Of a DNA stretch of 64,000 nt, positions 17,125 to 25,760 are shown piece by piece. Made by a program: the position numbers and the translations under genes. The notes below the pieces were generated by a model, which had not been told where the DNA came from, did no database searches, and was given only the letters and a program-made list of their open reading frames with translations. This DNA comes from Desulfobulbaceae bacterium (lineage in GTDB: Bacteria > Desulfobacterota > Desulfobulbia > Desulfobulbales > SURF-16), in contig JALNXE010000005.1 in the NCBI GenBank assembly GCA_023230525.1, positions 19,471 to 83,470 of the forward strand, in the 5' to 3' direction. Position 1 is the first letter of the stretch, and each line of letters begins with the position of its first letter.

Positions 17125-17805
17125 TCATTTGTTGCCGCTGTAAACGGCAAAACTATAATATTGATACCAGCAGTTCACGTGATGAAAACCGGCATCCTGC
17201 AGGGACGCAAGCTGCCAGGACAGGGTGGACATCCTGTCCTCCTTCATTCTGACCAGGGCCCCTTGCAGCTCCAAGTCCGTGGCGCCGTTCGCCTTGACCT
17301 GGCCAAGCCACTTCTGCCGGTATATCCGGTCAATCTCCGCGGTTTCCCCCAATACCTGGTCAGCGTTGACAAACATTCCGCCCGGGGCAAGATGGGCATA
17401 CACCTTGCCGAACAGCTCCTGTTTCTGCTGCTGATCAAGGTGGTGGATGGAGAGCGATGACATGATCAGATCAAATGGCCCGCCCGGTAGTGATGGTAAA
17501 CTGCTGTAATCAGCCACGATATAGGTGAATTCGTGGGCAGAGCCGGCCAGTCTTTTTCTGGCCTCGGCCAGCATGTCCTCGGAGATATCCACCAGCACAA
17601 AGCGGGCCTTGGCAAAGTCTGCGGCAATCATTGAGGTCAGCAGGCCGGTGCCGGCGCCAAGATCCAGAATCGTCAGCTTTTCTTCATGGGCAAAGGGGAT
17701 GATTTCCCGGGCAGTCCGGTAGAAATCAGCAAAGCAGGGAATGAGCTTGCGGCGCGACCCATCGTATTGGCTGGCGTATTGATCAAAAACGGCTTTGATG
17801 GACAT
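17125..17805 (-). CDS. Class I SAM-dependent methyltransferase
   Basis: This 226-residue cytoplasmic enzyme has SAM motif I ILDLGAGTGLLT, the acidic strand-2 end VLVDISEDML, the post-I segment VADYSSLP and SSLSIHHLDQQQKQEL before motif III APGGMFVNAD. It resembles the CmoA/ubiquinone-type group and is clearly similar to the methyltransferase at 21825-22541, which shares the IHHL and HLAPGG blocks. The substrate is unknown. Confidence 0.87.
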   Translation of the reverse strand: MSIKAVFDQYASQYDGSRRKLIPCFADFYRTAREIIPFAHEEKLTILDLGAGTGLLTSMIAADFAKARFVLVDISEDMLAEARKRLAGSAHEFTYIVADYSSLPSLPGGPFDLIMSSLSIHHLDQQQKQELFGKVYAHLAPGGMFVNADQVLGETAEIDRIYRQKWLGQVKANGATDLELQGALVRMKEDRMSTLSWQLASLQDAGFHHVNCWYQYYSFAVYSGNK

Positions 17806-17870
17806 GGGTTAGATATGAAGGTGCCGGTCCGCCACATGGGCCGCGGCCTTGGCCAGCGGCTGGAATCTTT

Positions 17871-18305
17871 TCACCGCTCTGCCCTCTCTCCTGCCGCCAG
17901 TGCGGCAAAACCGGCATAATCCGCGGCAAATCTCTTCCTGCCGGTGCGGAGAAATTCCGCATAGCTCCACTCCGCCGGCAGCAGCAGCCGGGCGAATTCC
18001 GGTCTGATGACGTAGGTGTCGGCCGCCAGACTCTGGCCTTCCGCGCCGTCCACCAGGACCGGGCGTCTGTCATACATCTCGCCCTCGAAGCGGTCCAGCC
18101 GCCGCCAGGCCTCCTGGGACACCTCAAGATACACCACCCCCTGGACAACTGCGCCCTGCTGCCCGACTATGGCCGGATACTCCTCGCCGCGGAGCCGGGA
18201 GCGCCGGTAGCCGGCGAGGGTGGCGGGCAATTGCGCCGGCAGGCAGCCGGCAACCTGCTGCATGATCTCGGCACACATCAGCGTCCCATAGGCAAAAAGA
18301 TTCAT
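17871..18305 (-). CDS. Gamma-glutamylcyclotransferase-like (AIG2/GGCT) protein
   Basis: This 144-residue protein begins MNLFAYGTLM, the substrate-binding loop of the GGCT/AIG2 fold. It carries the expected catalytic glutamate region DRFEGEMYDR about 70 residues later. Family members act on gamma-glutamyl or glutathione-like compounds or on gamma-glutamylamines. The C-terminal third, with a run around WSYAEFLRTGRKRF, is longer than in the smallest members. It lies in a minus-strand run of small metabolic genes with no obvious pathway link. Confidence 0.85.
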   Translation of the reverse strand: MNLFAYGTLMCAEIMQQVAGCLPAQLPATLAGYRRSRLRGEEYPAIVGQQGAVVQGVVYLEVSQEAWRRLDRFEGEMYDRRPVLVDGAEGQSLAADTYVIRPEFARLLLPAEWSYAEFLRTGRKRFAADYAGFAALAAGERAER

Positions 18306-18343
18306 TGACCGTCTCCCCGCTTATGCGCAATAAACCGCAGGCC

Positions 18344-18913
18344 TTAACGGCCCGGCAGCTTGGCAAGGACCAGCCGGCCGGCTGCTTCAAGCTTCTGCCG
18401 GTTGCCGTCCCGGTCCGGATTGCCCACGCCGATAGTGATATAGTAGTCCCCGGCCAGCATATGCAGGCCGCCGGTACCGATGAACGCCTCATCGCCAAAG
18501 CCCGCCAGATCAACCCGGCCATCGGTCAGCATCTTTTTGGTTTCAACAAAGATGCTCTTCGGGCTTTGGCCCGCTTCCCGCACCTGCGGCGGCATGAACT
18601 CGGACTGCTGCACCGTGATCTGCAGAAATTTTCCGGAATCGGGGTTGGCGGCCTCATAGAAGCATTTTTTCATGCCCACCACCTTCTGCTCCCCATATTG
18701 CCCGTCTTTGACCGCTTCCCCGATCAAGTTCTCCGCCTCTGCCCTGGTGATGAGTTCACAGGGCTCTTTGAGTTGGCAGCCGGCAGAGCGTTGAGCCGCC
18801 TCCTGGCCGGCGGTCTGTTTGCCCTGGCTGTTTTCACTGTTTGGATCATTTCCGCCGCAGCCGGCAAAAAGGATGAGGGCGCTTACGAAGAGGCAAAGGT
18901 ATCTTTTTCCCAT
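18344..18913 (-). CDS. Predicted lipoprotein, function unknown
   Basis: This 189-residue lipoprotein has the signal MGKRYLCLFVSALILFAG with Cys in the lipobox. A low-complexity linker (NSENSQGKQTAGQEAAQ) leads to a compact domain starting CQLKEPCELITRAEAENLIG. That opening, with two cysteines and a 'cell for residues' pattern, recalls DUF3558-type substrate-sensing lipoproteins, but I am not certain. AAGGAAG precedes ATG 18913 and the longer open frame upstream is discarded. Confidence 0.72.
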   Translation of the reverse strand: MGKRYLCLFVSALILFAGCGGNDPNSENSQGKQTAGQEAAQRSAGCQLKEPCELITRAEAENLIGEAVKDGQYGEQKVVGMKKCFYEAANPDSGKFLQITVQQSEFMPPQVREAGQSPKSIFVETKKMLTDGRVDLAGFGDEAFIGTGGLHMLAGDYYITIGVGNPDRDGNRQKLEAAGRLVLAKLPGR

Positions 18914-18962
18914 GGTTTCTTCCTTTTTTTGTGGTTCCTGCTTGCCATGCACCATTTCAGCT

Positions 18963-20024
18963 TTACGCGCCGAGTATCTGCGCCAGGGCCCGGCACAGGG
19001 CGTTACACTGCTCGTCCGTGCCCACCGTGATGCGGAGAAACTGCTCGATGCGTTCCTGCCTGAAATGGCGAACGATGATCGCTTTTTCCCGTAATCCGGC
19101 GGCGAGCTGCAAGGCGTCCCGGGCCGGATGCCGGGCAAAGACAAAATTTGCCGCAGACGGCAGCACCTCGAAACCAAAGCCGCGCAGATTACGCACCAGT
19201 TCCTCCCTGGTCCGCATAATCATCTGCCTGGTTTGCTCAAAGTATGGCCGGTCCTCCATGGCCGCCACGGCGCCCCGGATGGCAAGGCGGCCCAGGGGGT
19301 AGGAATTGAAGCTGTTCTTGACCCGCTCCAGGGCCTCGATGAGTCTGGGGTGGCCCACGGCAAAGCCCACCCGCAAGCCGGCCAGGGAACGGGATTTGGA
19401 CAGGGTCTGGATGACGAGCAGCTGGGGATACCGATCCACCAGGGCAATGGCCGACTCGCCGCCGAAGTCCACGTATGCCTCATCCACCACCACCACGGAA
19501 TCCGGGTTGCCGGCAAGCAGGGCCTCGATTTTGGCCAGGGGCAGCAGCCGGCCGGTGGGGGCATTGGGGTTGGGGAAGATGATGCCGCCATTGGGCCGCG
19601 CATAATCCGTGACCTCTATTGCCAAGGCGGCGGTGAGCGGTATGGTCACAAAATCTATTCCATAGAGCCCGCAGTAGACCGGGTAGAAACTGTAGGTGAT
19701 GTCCGGGAACAAGAGCGGCTGTTCATGTTTCAACAGTGCCAGAAAGACATGGGCCAGCACCTCGTCCGAGCCGTTGCCGACAAAGACCTGGGGCGGTGTA
19801 ACGCCATAATAGGCCGCCACCGCGTTCTTCAAACTCTCCCCATTGGGATCCGGGTAGAGGCGCAGGCTATCGCCCACCTCGGCCTGCAGGGCCGCAAGCA
19901 CCCTGGGCGAGGGCCCGTAGGGATTTTCATTGGTGTTTAATTTGATCAGGCCAGCCACCTTGGGCTGCTCTCCGGGGACATAGGGAGTAAGCCCGTGGAC
20001 CACCGAACTCCAGAAATGACTCAT
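18963..20024 (-). CDS. hisC: Histidinol-phosphate aminotransferase
   Basis: This PLP enzyme of histidine synthesis converts imidazole acetol phosphate and glutamate to histidinol phosphate. At 353 residues it is normal length. Features are the N-terminal KLNTNENPYGPSPRV, the NPNAPTG motif, the DEAYVDF aspartate and the PLP lysine in LSKSRSLAGLRVGFA. The C-terminal FLRITVGTDEQ carries the substrate carboxylate-binding arginine. It is not next to other his genes here. Confidence 0.94.
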   Translation of the reverse strand: MSHFWSSVVHGLTPYVPGEQPKVAGLIKLNTNENPYGPSPRVLAALQAEVGDSLRLYPDPNGESLKNAVAAYYGVTPPQVFVGNGSDEVLAHVFLALLKHEQPLLFPDITYSFYPVYCGLYGIDFVTIPLTAALAIEVTDYARPNGGIIFPNPNAPTGRLLPLAKIEALLAGNPDSVVVVDEAYVDFGGESAIALVDRYPQLLVIQTLSKSRSLAGLRVGFAVGHPRLIEALERVKNSFNSYPLGRLAIRGAVAAMEDRPYFEQTRQMIMRTREELVRNLRGFGFEVLPSAANFVFARHPARDALQLAAGLREKAIIVRHFRQERIEQFLRITVGTDEQCNALCRALAQILGA

Positions 20025-20187
20025 GCTTTTAATCCACTAACCATTATCGCTGTTTATCTCAGGCCGGTTCATGCTCTCCCCGGCTGGCCTTTCTCATGGC
20101 CCACGCCAAACCAAAAGAGAATTCTTCGATTATGGGCAAGTTGTCAACGTTTTTATTGATCAACAGCTGAAATTGCGAGGAGATCGG

Positions 20188-20538
20188 CTAGGTTGCGGAC
20201 AGGTCCATTTTTCTGCCGATCCTGTAGGCATCAACCACGGCCAGGATCCAGCTAATCAGAACCAGCAGCAGCAGACCATTGAACAGCAGGCTGTCAGAGG
20301 CGGTGGCTGCCTGGTTGACCGCGGTGCTGATCATATTGATATCGATTTCTCCGCCACCCGCTGCAATCTTTTCAAGAACCGGCAGGGCCTTTGCCACGAT
20401 CAGCGCCGCCATGACACTGAGCGAGGCGCAGGTCACAAACATCAGGGCGATCCCCCGCAGATAATGCCGGAAAAAAACCTGCCCCAAACCAGGCAGCACC
20501 AGACCGGATAAAAGCACGCCCTTTAATGAATTTTTCAT
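20188..20538 (-). CDS. Small membrane protein, function unknown
   Basis: This 116-residue protein has two or three hydrophobic segments. The opening LLSGLVLPGLGQVFFRHYLRG resembles the PGLGQ turn of TM2/DUF5683-like small membrane proteins. A second segment follows (ALMFVTCASLSVMAALIVA), then a soluble loop, then LLLLVLISWILAVVDAYRIG. No function can be assigned. Downstream, 163 bases without a gene separate it from hisC. Confidence 0.68.
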   Translation of the reverse strand: MKNSLKGVLLSGLVLPGLGQVFFRHYLRGIALMFVTCASLSVMAALIVAKALPVLEKIAAGGGEIDINMISTAVNQAATASDSLLFNGLLLLVLISWILAVVDAYRIGRKMDLSAT

Positions 20539-20637
20539 TGCTGCCCCCTGAACAAAAAATAAAAACCGCCGTCATCTCCGCCGCGGCCCTGAGACACACC
20601 ACGCCGGGGTTGACTAAAAATCGGTTTTCCCTGGCTG

Positions 20638-21171
20638 TCAGGGTGTTTTCTCCGCTGTTTTGCGGATAATCTGCGGCACAAATCTTTCCGAAAATCCGGC
20701 CACAAAAGACCAGAAAATCAACTTGGCGATATTGGGCCCGTCTTTGGGAAAGGTATAGGTCAAGAAATCGGCAAAACTCCGGGTTAGATTCTGTTGATCA
20801 ATGGCCACCTGATGGTATTCCGGAAACAATGATCCTTCGAGGATGCCGGATATGAACAGAATATGCAGAACAATGGCAAATATCCCGCCGTTGACCGGGA
20901 TCAGCAGCAGGGAAGACCAGGACTGGGAAAGCTCCCGCAGCTCAATGCTATCGGTTTTGGGCAGGCGCTGCTGGATGCTGACAAAGCCGCCGATGAGTCC
21001 GGCGATGAAGACATAGGTGATCAGGTAGGTCCTGCTGCCGGTGGTGCCGAAGTTCAGGCAGTACAGCAGCAGTGACAGGCCGATCAGGCACAGGACGGTG
21101 AGGGCAAAGAGCTTCTTGGTGACAATGATCAGAAGTTTCTGTCGCTCAACCTTATTCTGCTGTTCGCTCAT
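20638..21171 (-). CDS. Four-helix membrane protein, function unknown
   Basis: This 177-residue protein has a basic N-terminus (KVERQKLLIIVTKK), two transmembrane segments at about residues 25-65, a third at about 90-115 and a fourth near 150-165 (LIFWSFVAGFSERFVPQII). The pattern GFSERFVP resembles the end of other multi-helix bacterial membrane proteins of unknown role. It lies between the small membrane protein gene at 20188 and the quinone-reductase-like gene at 21201, all on the minus strand. Confidence 0.68.
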   Translation of the reverse strand: MSEQQNKVERQKLLIIVTKKLFALTVLCLIGLSLLLYCLNFGTTGSRTYLITYVFIAGLIGGFVSIQQRLPKTDSIELRELSQSWSSLLLIPVNGGIFAIVLHILFISGILEGSLFPEYHQVAIDQQNLTRSFADFLTYTFPKDGPNIAKLIFWSFVAGFSERFVPQIIRKTAEKTP

Positions 21172-21200
21172 GGTTTGCCGGTCTCGTCATTTTTTTCAGA

Positions 21201-21803
21201 TCATTCATCATTTGCTGCAAAAATATTCTTTACCATTTCCTCCGCCTCGGCAAGCCATTTTTTTCTTTGTTGCTCGGTGCTGACCACCATGATGCCGAAC
21301 ATCCTCCGATGAAAATCCCTGACCCCGCACAGCCCGAAAAGACAATTCTTCCATAAGGTTTCCAGGGGATCGCCGAACACCGCCACCTCCCTTGCCGCCG
21401 CGGTGTTCGAGGTATTGAACACCAGGGCGGCATGAGCCTGTAACAGTCCGTGCGGCACCCCTTCGCCGCTGTCCCCCTCGAGAAACTCATAGGCCACCCC
21501 CGGCCGGATCACCCGGTCCGCCCAGCCCTTCAGGATTGCCGGGGGCTGGCCCCACCAGTTGGGATGAATGACAATAATGCCGTCCGCCGTACTGAGCTCC
21601 CGGCAATGGTTGGCGATAACGGCCGGCAGCACCGCATCCCTGGAGATTTCGCCGGCCGGCAGAACGGGATCAAATTGTTCCGCGTACAAATCATGGAAAA
21701 AGACCTGATGCCGGTTTGCCGCCAGCGCCTGCAGCACGGTCCGGGCAATGGCGTGATTAAAACTCTCTTTGTTCGGATGGGCGAGAATAACGGAAATTTT
21801 CAC
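21201..21803 (-). CDS. NAD(P)H dehydrogenase (quinone), flavodoxin-like fold (KefF/NQO type)
   Basis: This 200-residue FMN/FAD-dependent oxidoreductase has the flavodoxin-like start ISVILAHPNKESFNHAI and the family signature HPNWWGQPPAILKGWADR. That signature forms part of the active site in NQO1 and in the potassium-efflux accessory proteins KefF and KefG. There is no Kef channel gene nearby, so general quinone or nitro-compound reduction is as likely. It ends GIMVVSTEQQRKKWL plus a helical tail. The family assignment is firm and the substrate is not. Confidence 0.87.
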   Translation of the reverse strand: MKISVILAHPNKESFNHAIARTVLQALAANRHQVFFHDLYAEQFDPVLPAGEISRDAVLPAVIANHCRELSTADGIIVIHPNWWGQPPAILKGWADRVIRPGVAYEFLEGDSGEGVPHGLLQAHAALVFNTSNTAAAREVAVFGDPLETLWKNCLFGLCGVRDFHRRMFGIMVVSTEQQRKKWLAEAEEMVKNIFAANDE

Positions 21804-21824
21804 TTTTTTCTCCTTCGCCTCCCC

Positions 21825-22541
21825 TCAGCGGCTGCCGCCGAACAGGGCGAAAATACCATATTTGCAGTAGCAGTCGACCTGCTGAAAGCCGATCTGCTCC
21901 AGCATGGCCAGCTGCGCCTCAAGGGAGTCCGGCATATTATCCGGGTTCCCCTTATATTGCTCGGGAACCGTCAGCAGTTTTTCCCGTTTGCCCTCCGGCT
22001 GCTCGCCTATCCACTGCCGCCATAAAGATAAATACCATTTTTCCAGCCCCGCCGAGCAGGGCAGCACCACATCATAATGGACAAAACAGCCGCCAGGGGC
22101 CAGATGGCGGTAAATATAGGCATAGAGATCCCTCTTCTCGGCAGAGAGCAGATGATGGATGGCCAGCGATGAATAAATAAAATCAAAATTGCCGGCAAAA
22201 GGATCATTGCCCAGCAGCTCCTGGAAACTTGCCCGGATGAAACGGATATCCGCCCTGTCCCCCAGCCGTGCTTGCGCCGCCGCCAGCATGGCGGCGGAGC
22301 CGTCGACCAGGGTGATCTCCGCCGGGGCAAAGGATTGCAGCAGTTGCCGGATGAACAGGCCGTCCCCGCAGCCGAGATCGAGGACGCGGGCCGCCCGGTT
22401 GCCCGAAATAAAATGGCCGTAAAAGGAGAGGGCCATGTCCATAAAGTGCCGGCGCCGGGGCAGATAAATATCCGCCTCATCCCGGTAATTTTGGGAAAAT
22501 CCGTTATCCGCCCAGCGTGATTGGTCAAATTCGGCCATCAT
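21825..22541 (-). CDS. Class I SAM-dependent methyltransferase (paralogue of 17125-17805)
   Basis: This 238-residue enzyme has motif I VLDLGCGDGLFIRQLL, the acidic TLVDGSAAML, and SSLAIHHLLSAEKRDLYAYI followed by HLAPGGCFVHYD. The last blocks match the methyltransferase at 17125-17805 closely, pointing to an old duplication. Two consecutive ATG codons start the gene. The start overlaps the end of the DUF1499 lipoprotein gene by 17 bases, so they are probably co-transcribed. The substrate is unknown. Confidence 0.87.
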   Translation of the reverse strand: MMAEFDQSRWADNGFSQNYRDEADIYLPRRRHFMDMALSFYGHFISGNRAARVLDLGCGDGLFIRQLLQSFAPAEITLVDGSAAMLAAAQARLGDRADIRFIRASFQELLGNDPFAGNFDFIYSSLAIHHLLSAEKRDLYAYIYRHLAPGGCFVHYDVVLPCSAGLEKWYLSLWRQWIGEQPEGKREKLLTVPEQYKGNPDNMPDSLEAQLAMLEQIGFQQVDCYCKYGIFALFGGSR

Positions 22542-23001
22542 GATCTCCCATTTTCTTATTAAAAAGCGCCCGCAGTTTCTCCACCCTTTTGCGGTTGGCC
22601 CCCAAATCCGAATAACCCAGCCGCGACGCCGAGCGCACCTGGATCAGGTTTTCAGCGGCCACCATCCTGAATTCCACGTCATCGACAAAGCGGAACACCT
22701 GGGAGGTGAAGGTGGCCCACAGATACTGATCCTCTTCCTGCCTGATTTCTCCCCCGGCCTGCCGGACGGCCTCTTTCAGGCATTGCCAGGCCGCAGCAGG
22801 CGGGCCTTGGAAGGTTAGGGGCGCAATCTGCGCCGGGGCCTTCTCCTCTTGGCTGGAAACGCAGTTGGGCTTGTCGGGACAGGGCCGCAGTCTGCCGTCA
22901 GCCGGCTGCGCCTCCGGCGGCTTGCCGGTGCAGGACACCAGCATGAACAGCAGACAGGGCAGCATGAGCAGATCAAGCAGATGGGGCAACAGAATTTTCA
23001 T
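22525..23001 (-). CDS. DUF1499 family lipoprotein
   Basis: This 158-residue protein has a hydrophobic leader (LLPHLLDLLMLPCLLFMLVS) and Cys at the lipobox. It carries the DUF1499 signature CPDKPNCVSSQ and the later VFRFVDDVEFRMV and RSASRLGYSDLGANRKRVE. DUF1499 proteins are envelope-associated and uncharacterised. AGGAGAG lies 7 bases before ATG 23001, so the longer frame to 23067 is rejected. It overlaps the following methyltransferase gene by 17 bases. Confidence 0.87.
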   Translation of the reverse strand: MKILLPHLLDLLMLPCLLFMLVSCTGKPPEAQPADGRLRPCPDKPNCVSSQEEKAPAQIAPLTFQGPPAAAWQCLKEAVRQAGGEIRQEEDQYLWATFTSQVFRFVDDVEFRMVAAENLIQVRSASRLGYSDLGANRKRVEKLRALFNKKMGDHDGRI

Positions 23002-23076
23002 GATATCTCTCCTCTGGTCAGCAGGCCCGCCCTTGGCAACGGCGGCCCCTTCCTTCTCACTTCTCACTGGCTTTAA

Positions 23077-23754
23077 TTACTCCACCCGGCTGCCAAGCCA
23101 GATGGTGTGCCGCTCGCCTTCAGCCACCCCATGCAGTTTGATCAGCACCTCTTCCACCAGAAAGCCCGCCTTGTGCAATCGCTGGGTAAAGGCCGGATCG
23201 GGCCCGGCCGACCAGACGGCCAGCAGGCCTCCGGACCGCAAGGCGGCAAAGGCCACACTCAATCCGTCCAGACTGTAAAGCCAGTTGTTTTCCTGGCGGG
23301 TCAGCCCCTCGGGGCCATTGTCAACGTCCAGCAGGATGGCGTCAAAGCCGCTCTTGTCCGCCCGCATCACCTTGCGCACATCCACCTCCCGCACCGTAAC
23401 CCGGCGGTCATCCAACGGATGACCGGCAAGCCCCCCCAGAGGCCCCCGGTTCCAGGCCACCACCGCCGGCACCAGTTCAGCCACCACCACCCTGGCCTCA
23501 GGCCCGAGAACCTGCAGGGCGGCGGCCAGGGTATAACCCATCCCCAGCCCGCCGAGCAACACCCGGGGCTGAGGCCGGGCACGGACCCGGCTGCAGGCCA
23601 GTTCGGCCAGGGCATCCTCCGAACCATGGACCTGGCTGTTCATCAGTTCATCCTCGTCCACCCGGATGGAAAACTCCCCGTCGCGCCGGTAAAGCCGCAT
23701 CTCGCCACCGTTGCCCGGCACCCGGGCGCTGTCCTCTAACGTCCAGGAATGCAC
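23077..23754 (-). CDS. Spermidine synthase-like methyltransferase-fold protein
   Basis: This 225-residue protein has a SpeE-like Rossmann fold: motif I VLLGGLGMGYTLAAAL, the acidic VAELVPAVVAWN, and DAILLDVDNGPEGL at the position of the catalytic aspartate loop. The N-terminal oligomerisation domain of true spermidine synthases is reduced to about 40 residues, so aminopropyl transfer cannot be assumed. The start is a GTG. It stands upstream of the DUF1499 gene on the same strand with a 75-base gap. Confidence 0.78.
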   Translation of the reverse strand: MHSWTLEDSARVPGNGGEMRLYRRDGEFSIRVDEDELMNSQVHGSEDALAELACSRVRARPQPRVLLGGLGMGYTLAAALQVLGPEARVVVAELVPAVVAWNRGPLGGLAGHPLDDRRVTVREVDVRKVMRADKSGFDAILLDVDNGPEGLTRQENNWLYSLDGLSVAFAALRSGGLLAVWSAGPDPAFTQRLHKAGFLVEEVLIKLHGVAEGERHTIWLGSRVE

Positions 23755-23826
23755 GGGCGGCTTACCGTGAGCACAGGGAGAAAGGCCTCCCGCCCGGTGT
23801 CATGTCTGTTGTTCATTTAAGGGCCA

Positions 23827-25272
23827 TCAGTCGAAATTGAGGTTAAAAAATTTCACATCAAGATATTCGAAGATGCCCAGCGAACCGCCTTCGCGGCCGT
23901 AGCCCGAGTATTTCACCCCGCCGAACGGCATTTCCGCCAGGCTGCCCGACCAGCCGTTCACCGTGACAATGCCGGCCTGCAGGGCGGACACGGTCTGGTG
24001 GGCCAGCTGCAGGGAATTGGTGAAAACATAACTCGCCAGCCCGTAATCCACGGCATTGGCCCGTTCCACCACCTCTTCCAGGGTGGCAAAGCCGGTAATC
24101 AGCGCCAGCGGGCCGAAGGGTTCATGCTGCATGACGGACATGTCATCCCGGACGTTGGTGATGATGGTCGGCTCAAAAAAATATCCTTTGTTGAGCCCGG
24201 CCGGCCGCTTGCCCCCGAAAACCACGGTGCCGCCCTCCTCGACTGTTTTCTCCACCATCTGCTCCATGGCCTGCAAACGCCGGCGGTTGATCAACGGCCC
24301 GATGTCCACCGCCGGGTCCATGCCGTTGCCGATCTTCAGCCTGGCGGTGGCCTCAACCAGGGCCTTGGTGAACCGCTCCCCATGGGCGTGGTGCACAAAA
24401 AAACGGGTCGGCGACACGCAGACCTGGCCGTTATTGCGGAACTTGGCCACCACCGCCCCGGCAGCCACCTTCTCGGGATCAGCATCGGCATGGACAATGA
24501 CCGGGGCGTGGCCACCCAGTTCCATGGTCACCTTTTTCACCGAGTCGGCCGCCCGGCGGATAAGCTGCTGGCCCACCGCCACGGAGCCGGTAAAGCTGAT
24601 TTTCCTGACCACCGGGCTGGCCAGGATGGTGTCGGAAATTTCCTCCGGCCGGCCGGTGAGCAGATTGATGACCCCGGCAGGCAGCCCGGCATCGCTAAAA
24701 CACCTGACCAATTCCGCGGCACAGGCCGAACCCTCCTCAGCCGGCCGGCAGATAATCGAGCAGCCGGCAGCCAGGGCGGCGGCAATTTTACGGGACGGCA
24801 GGACAATGGGAAAATTAAAGGCCGTAAAGCCTGCGGCAACGCCCACGGGTTCATAGAGGGTATGCAGCCTGTTATGCATGCTTCGGCCGGCCAGCACCTC
24901 GCCGGAGATCCGGCGGGCCTCATCAGCAAACCAGTCAATGATCTCCACCGCGCTTCTTACCTCGCCCAATGACTGGGTAATGGGCTTGCCGCAATCGAGC
25001 ACCACCCGCCTGGCGATATCCGTTGCTCTCTCAGCCAGCAGGCGGGCCGCCTTTCTCAGCACCGCCGAGCGCTCCCAGGGCGCCACCTGGCGCCAGATTG
25101 CCAGGCCCTGCCGGGCCGCGGCAATGGCCATCTCCGTATCCGCCCGGCCGGCCTGGCTGGCGGTGGCCACCACCTCTTCCGTAGCCGGATTAACAATCTC
25201 GATTTTCCCCCCGGATATGGCCCCTTGCCATTGGCCGTTAATGAAAAGATCAACATGCAATATATTAGTCAT
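23827..25272 (-). CDS. NAD(P)-dependent aldehyde dehydrogenase
   Basis: This 481-residue enzyme of the ALDH superfamily oxidises an aldehyde to a carboxylate. The catalytic cysteine lies in NGQVCVSPTR and the general-base glutamate in MELGGHAP. Cofactor loop FTGSVAVGQQL and the C-terminal MPFGGVKYSGYGREGG are intact. It most resembles succinate-semialdehyde and glycolaldehyde/lactaldehyde-type dehydrogenases, but the aldehyde cannot be fixed. ATG 25272 follows GAGG closely, and TTG 25281 is in frame upstream. Confidence 0.9.
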   Translation of the reverse strand: MTNILHVDLFINGQWQGAISGGKIEIVNPATEEVVATASQAGRADTEMAIAAARQGLAIWRQVAPWERSAVLRKAARLLAERATDIARRVVLDCGKPITQSLGEVRSAVEIIDWFADEARRISGEVLAGRSMHNRLHTLYEPVGVAAGFTAFNFPIVLPSRKIAAALAAGCSIICRPAEEGSACAAELVRCFSDAGLPAGVINLLTGRPEEISDTILASPVVRKISFTGSVAVGQQLIRRAADSVKKVTMELGGHAPVIVHADADPEKVAAGAVVAKFRNNGQVCVSPTRFFVHHAHGERFTKALVEATARLKIGNGMDPAVDIGPLINRRRLQAMEQMVEKTVEEGGTVVFGGKRPAGLNKGYFFEPTIITNVRDDMSVMQHEPFGPLALITGFATLEEVVERANAVDYGLASYVFTNSLQLAHQTVSALQAGIVTVNGWSGSLAEMPFGGVKYSGYGREGGSLGIFEYLDVKFFNLNFD

Positions 25273-25281
25273 TTTCCTCAA

Positions 25282-25760
25282 ACCTTCCTCTTTATTACCT
25301 CACCAGGCCAACCATTATCCGGCAAGGCGGGATTCCCCGGATCACCTGCCGCAGCGAGGTGCCTGACCGTACTTGCCGGAACTTATCCGGATCGCTGTGA
25401 AAATCTTTATCCCCGGCAAAGGCCACCTGCCGGATATGACCGCGTTGGATAATAGGACGTGGGAATCTTACAGGAGTGACCGAACTCGTCAAGGCATGGG
25501 CAAATTATTTAACATGGGGTGAGAAGACTGTCAAAAATTACGTTCCCCTTTTCTCCGGTTTTTCTTCAGCCATTCTCTTAAGGCTGGCGCGGCAGCCGGT
25601 AAGGAGCGGCAAAAAAGACCGGCATAAGGGATAGCAGCCAAATGGTTAAGTATGCAGCGGACAAAAGGTTCTCCGGGATTGAGGCGGCATGAATATGCAG
25701 AGTTCGGCCCGGAGGCCGGCAGACAGACCGCTCGGCTGCCCGGAAGTCCGGATGCAATTT
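25282..25760. other. 479-bp intergenic region
   Basis: No credible gene is seen here. The part next to the aldehyde dehydrogenase is rich in CCGG-centred short palindromes, for example CCGGCA and TGCCGG flanking 9 bases at 25414-25434, which would lie in its leader. The rest, downstream of the histidine kinase, has no clear terminator or tRNA. Confidence 0.5.

Noticed and set aside
15496..17460. A 654-codon open frame on the plus strand
   Set aside because: It lies antisense across the diguanylate cyclase, M24 peptidase and methyltransferase genes, all with clear family motifs. It is a high-GC shadow frame.
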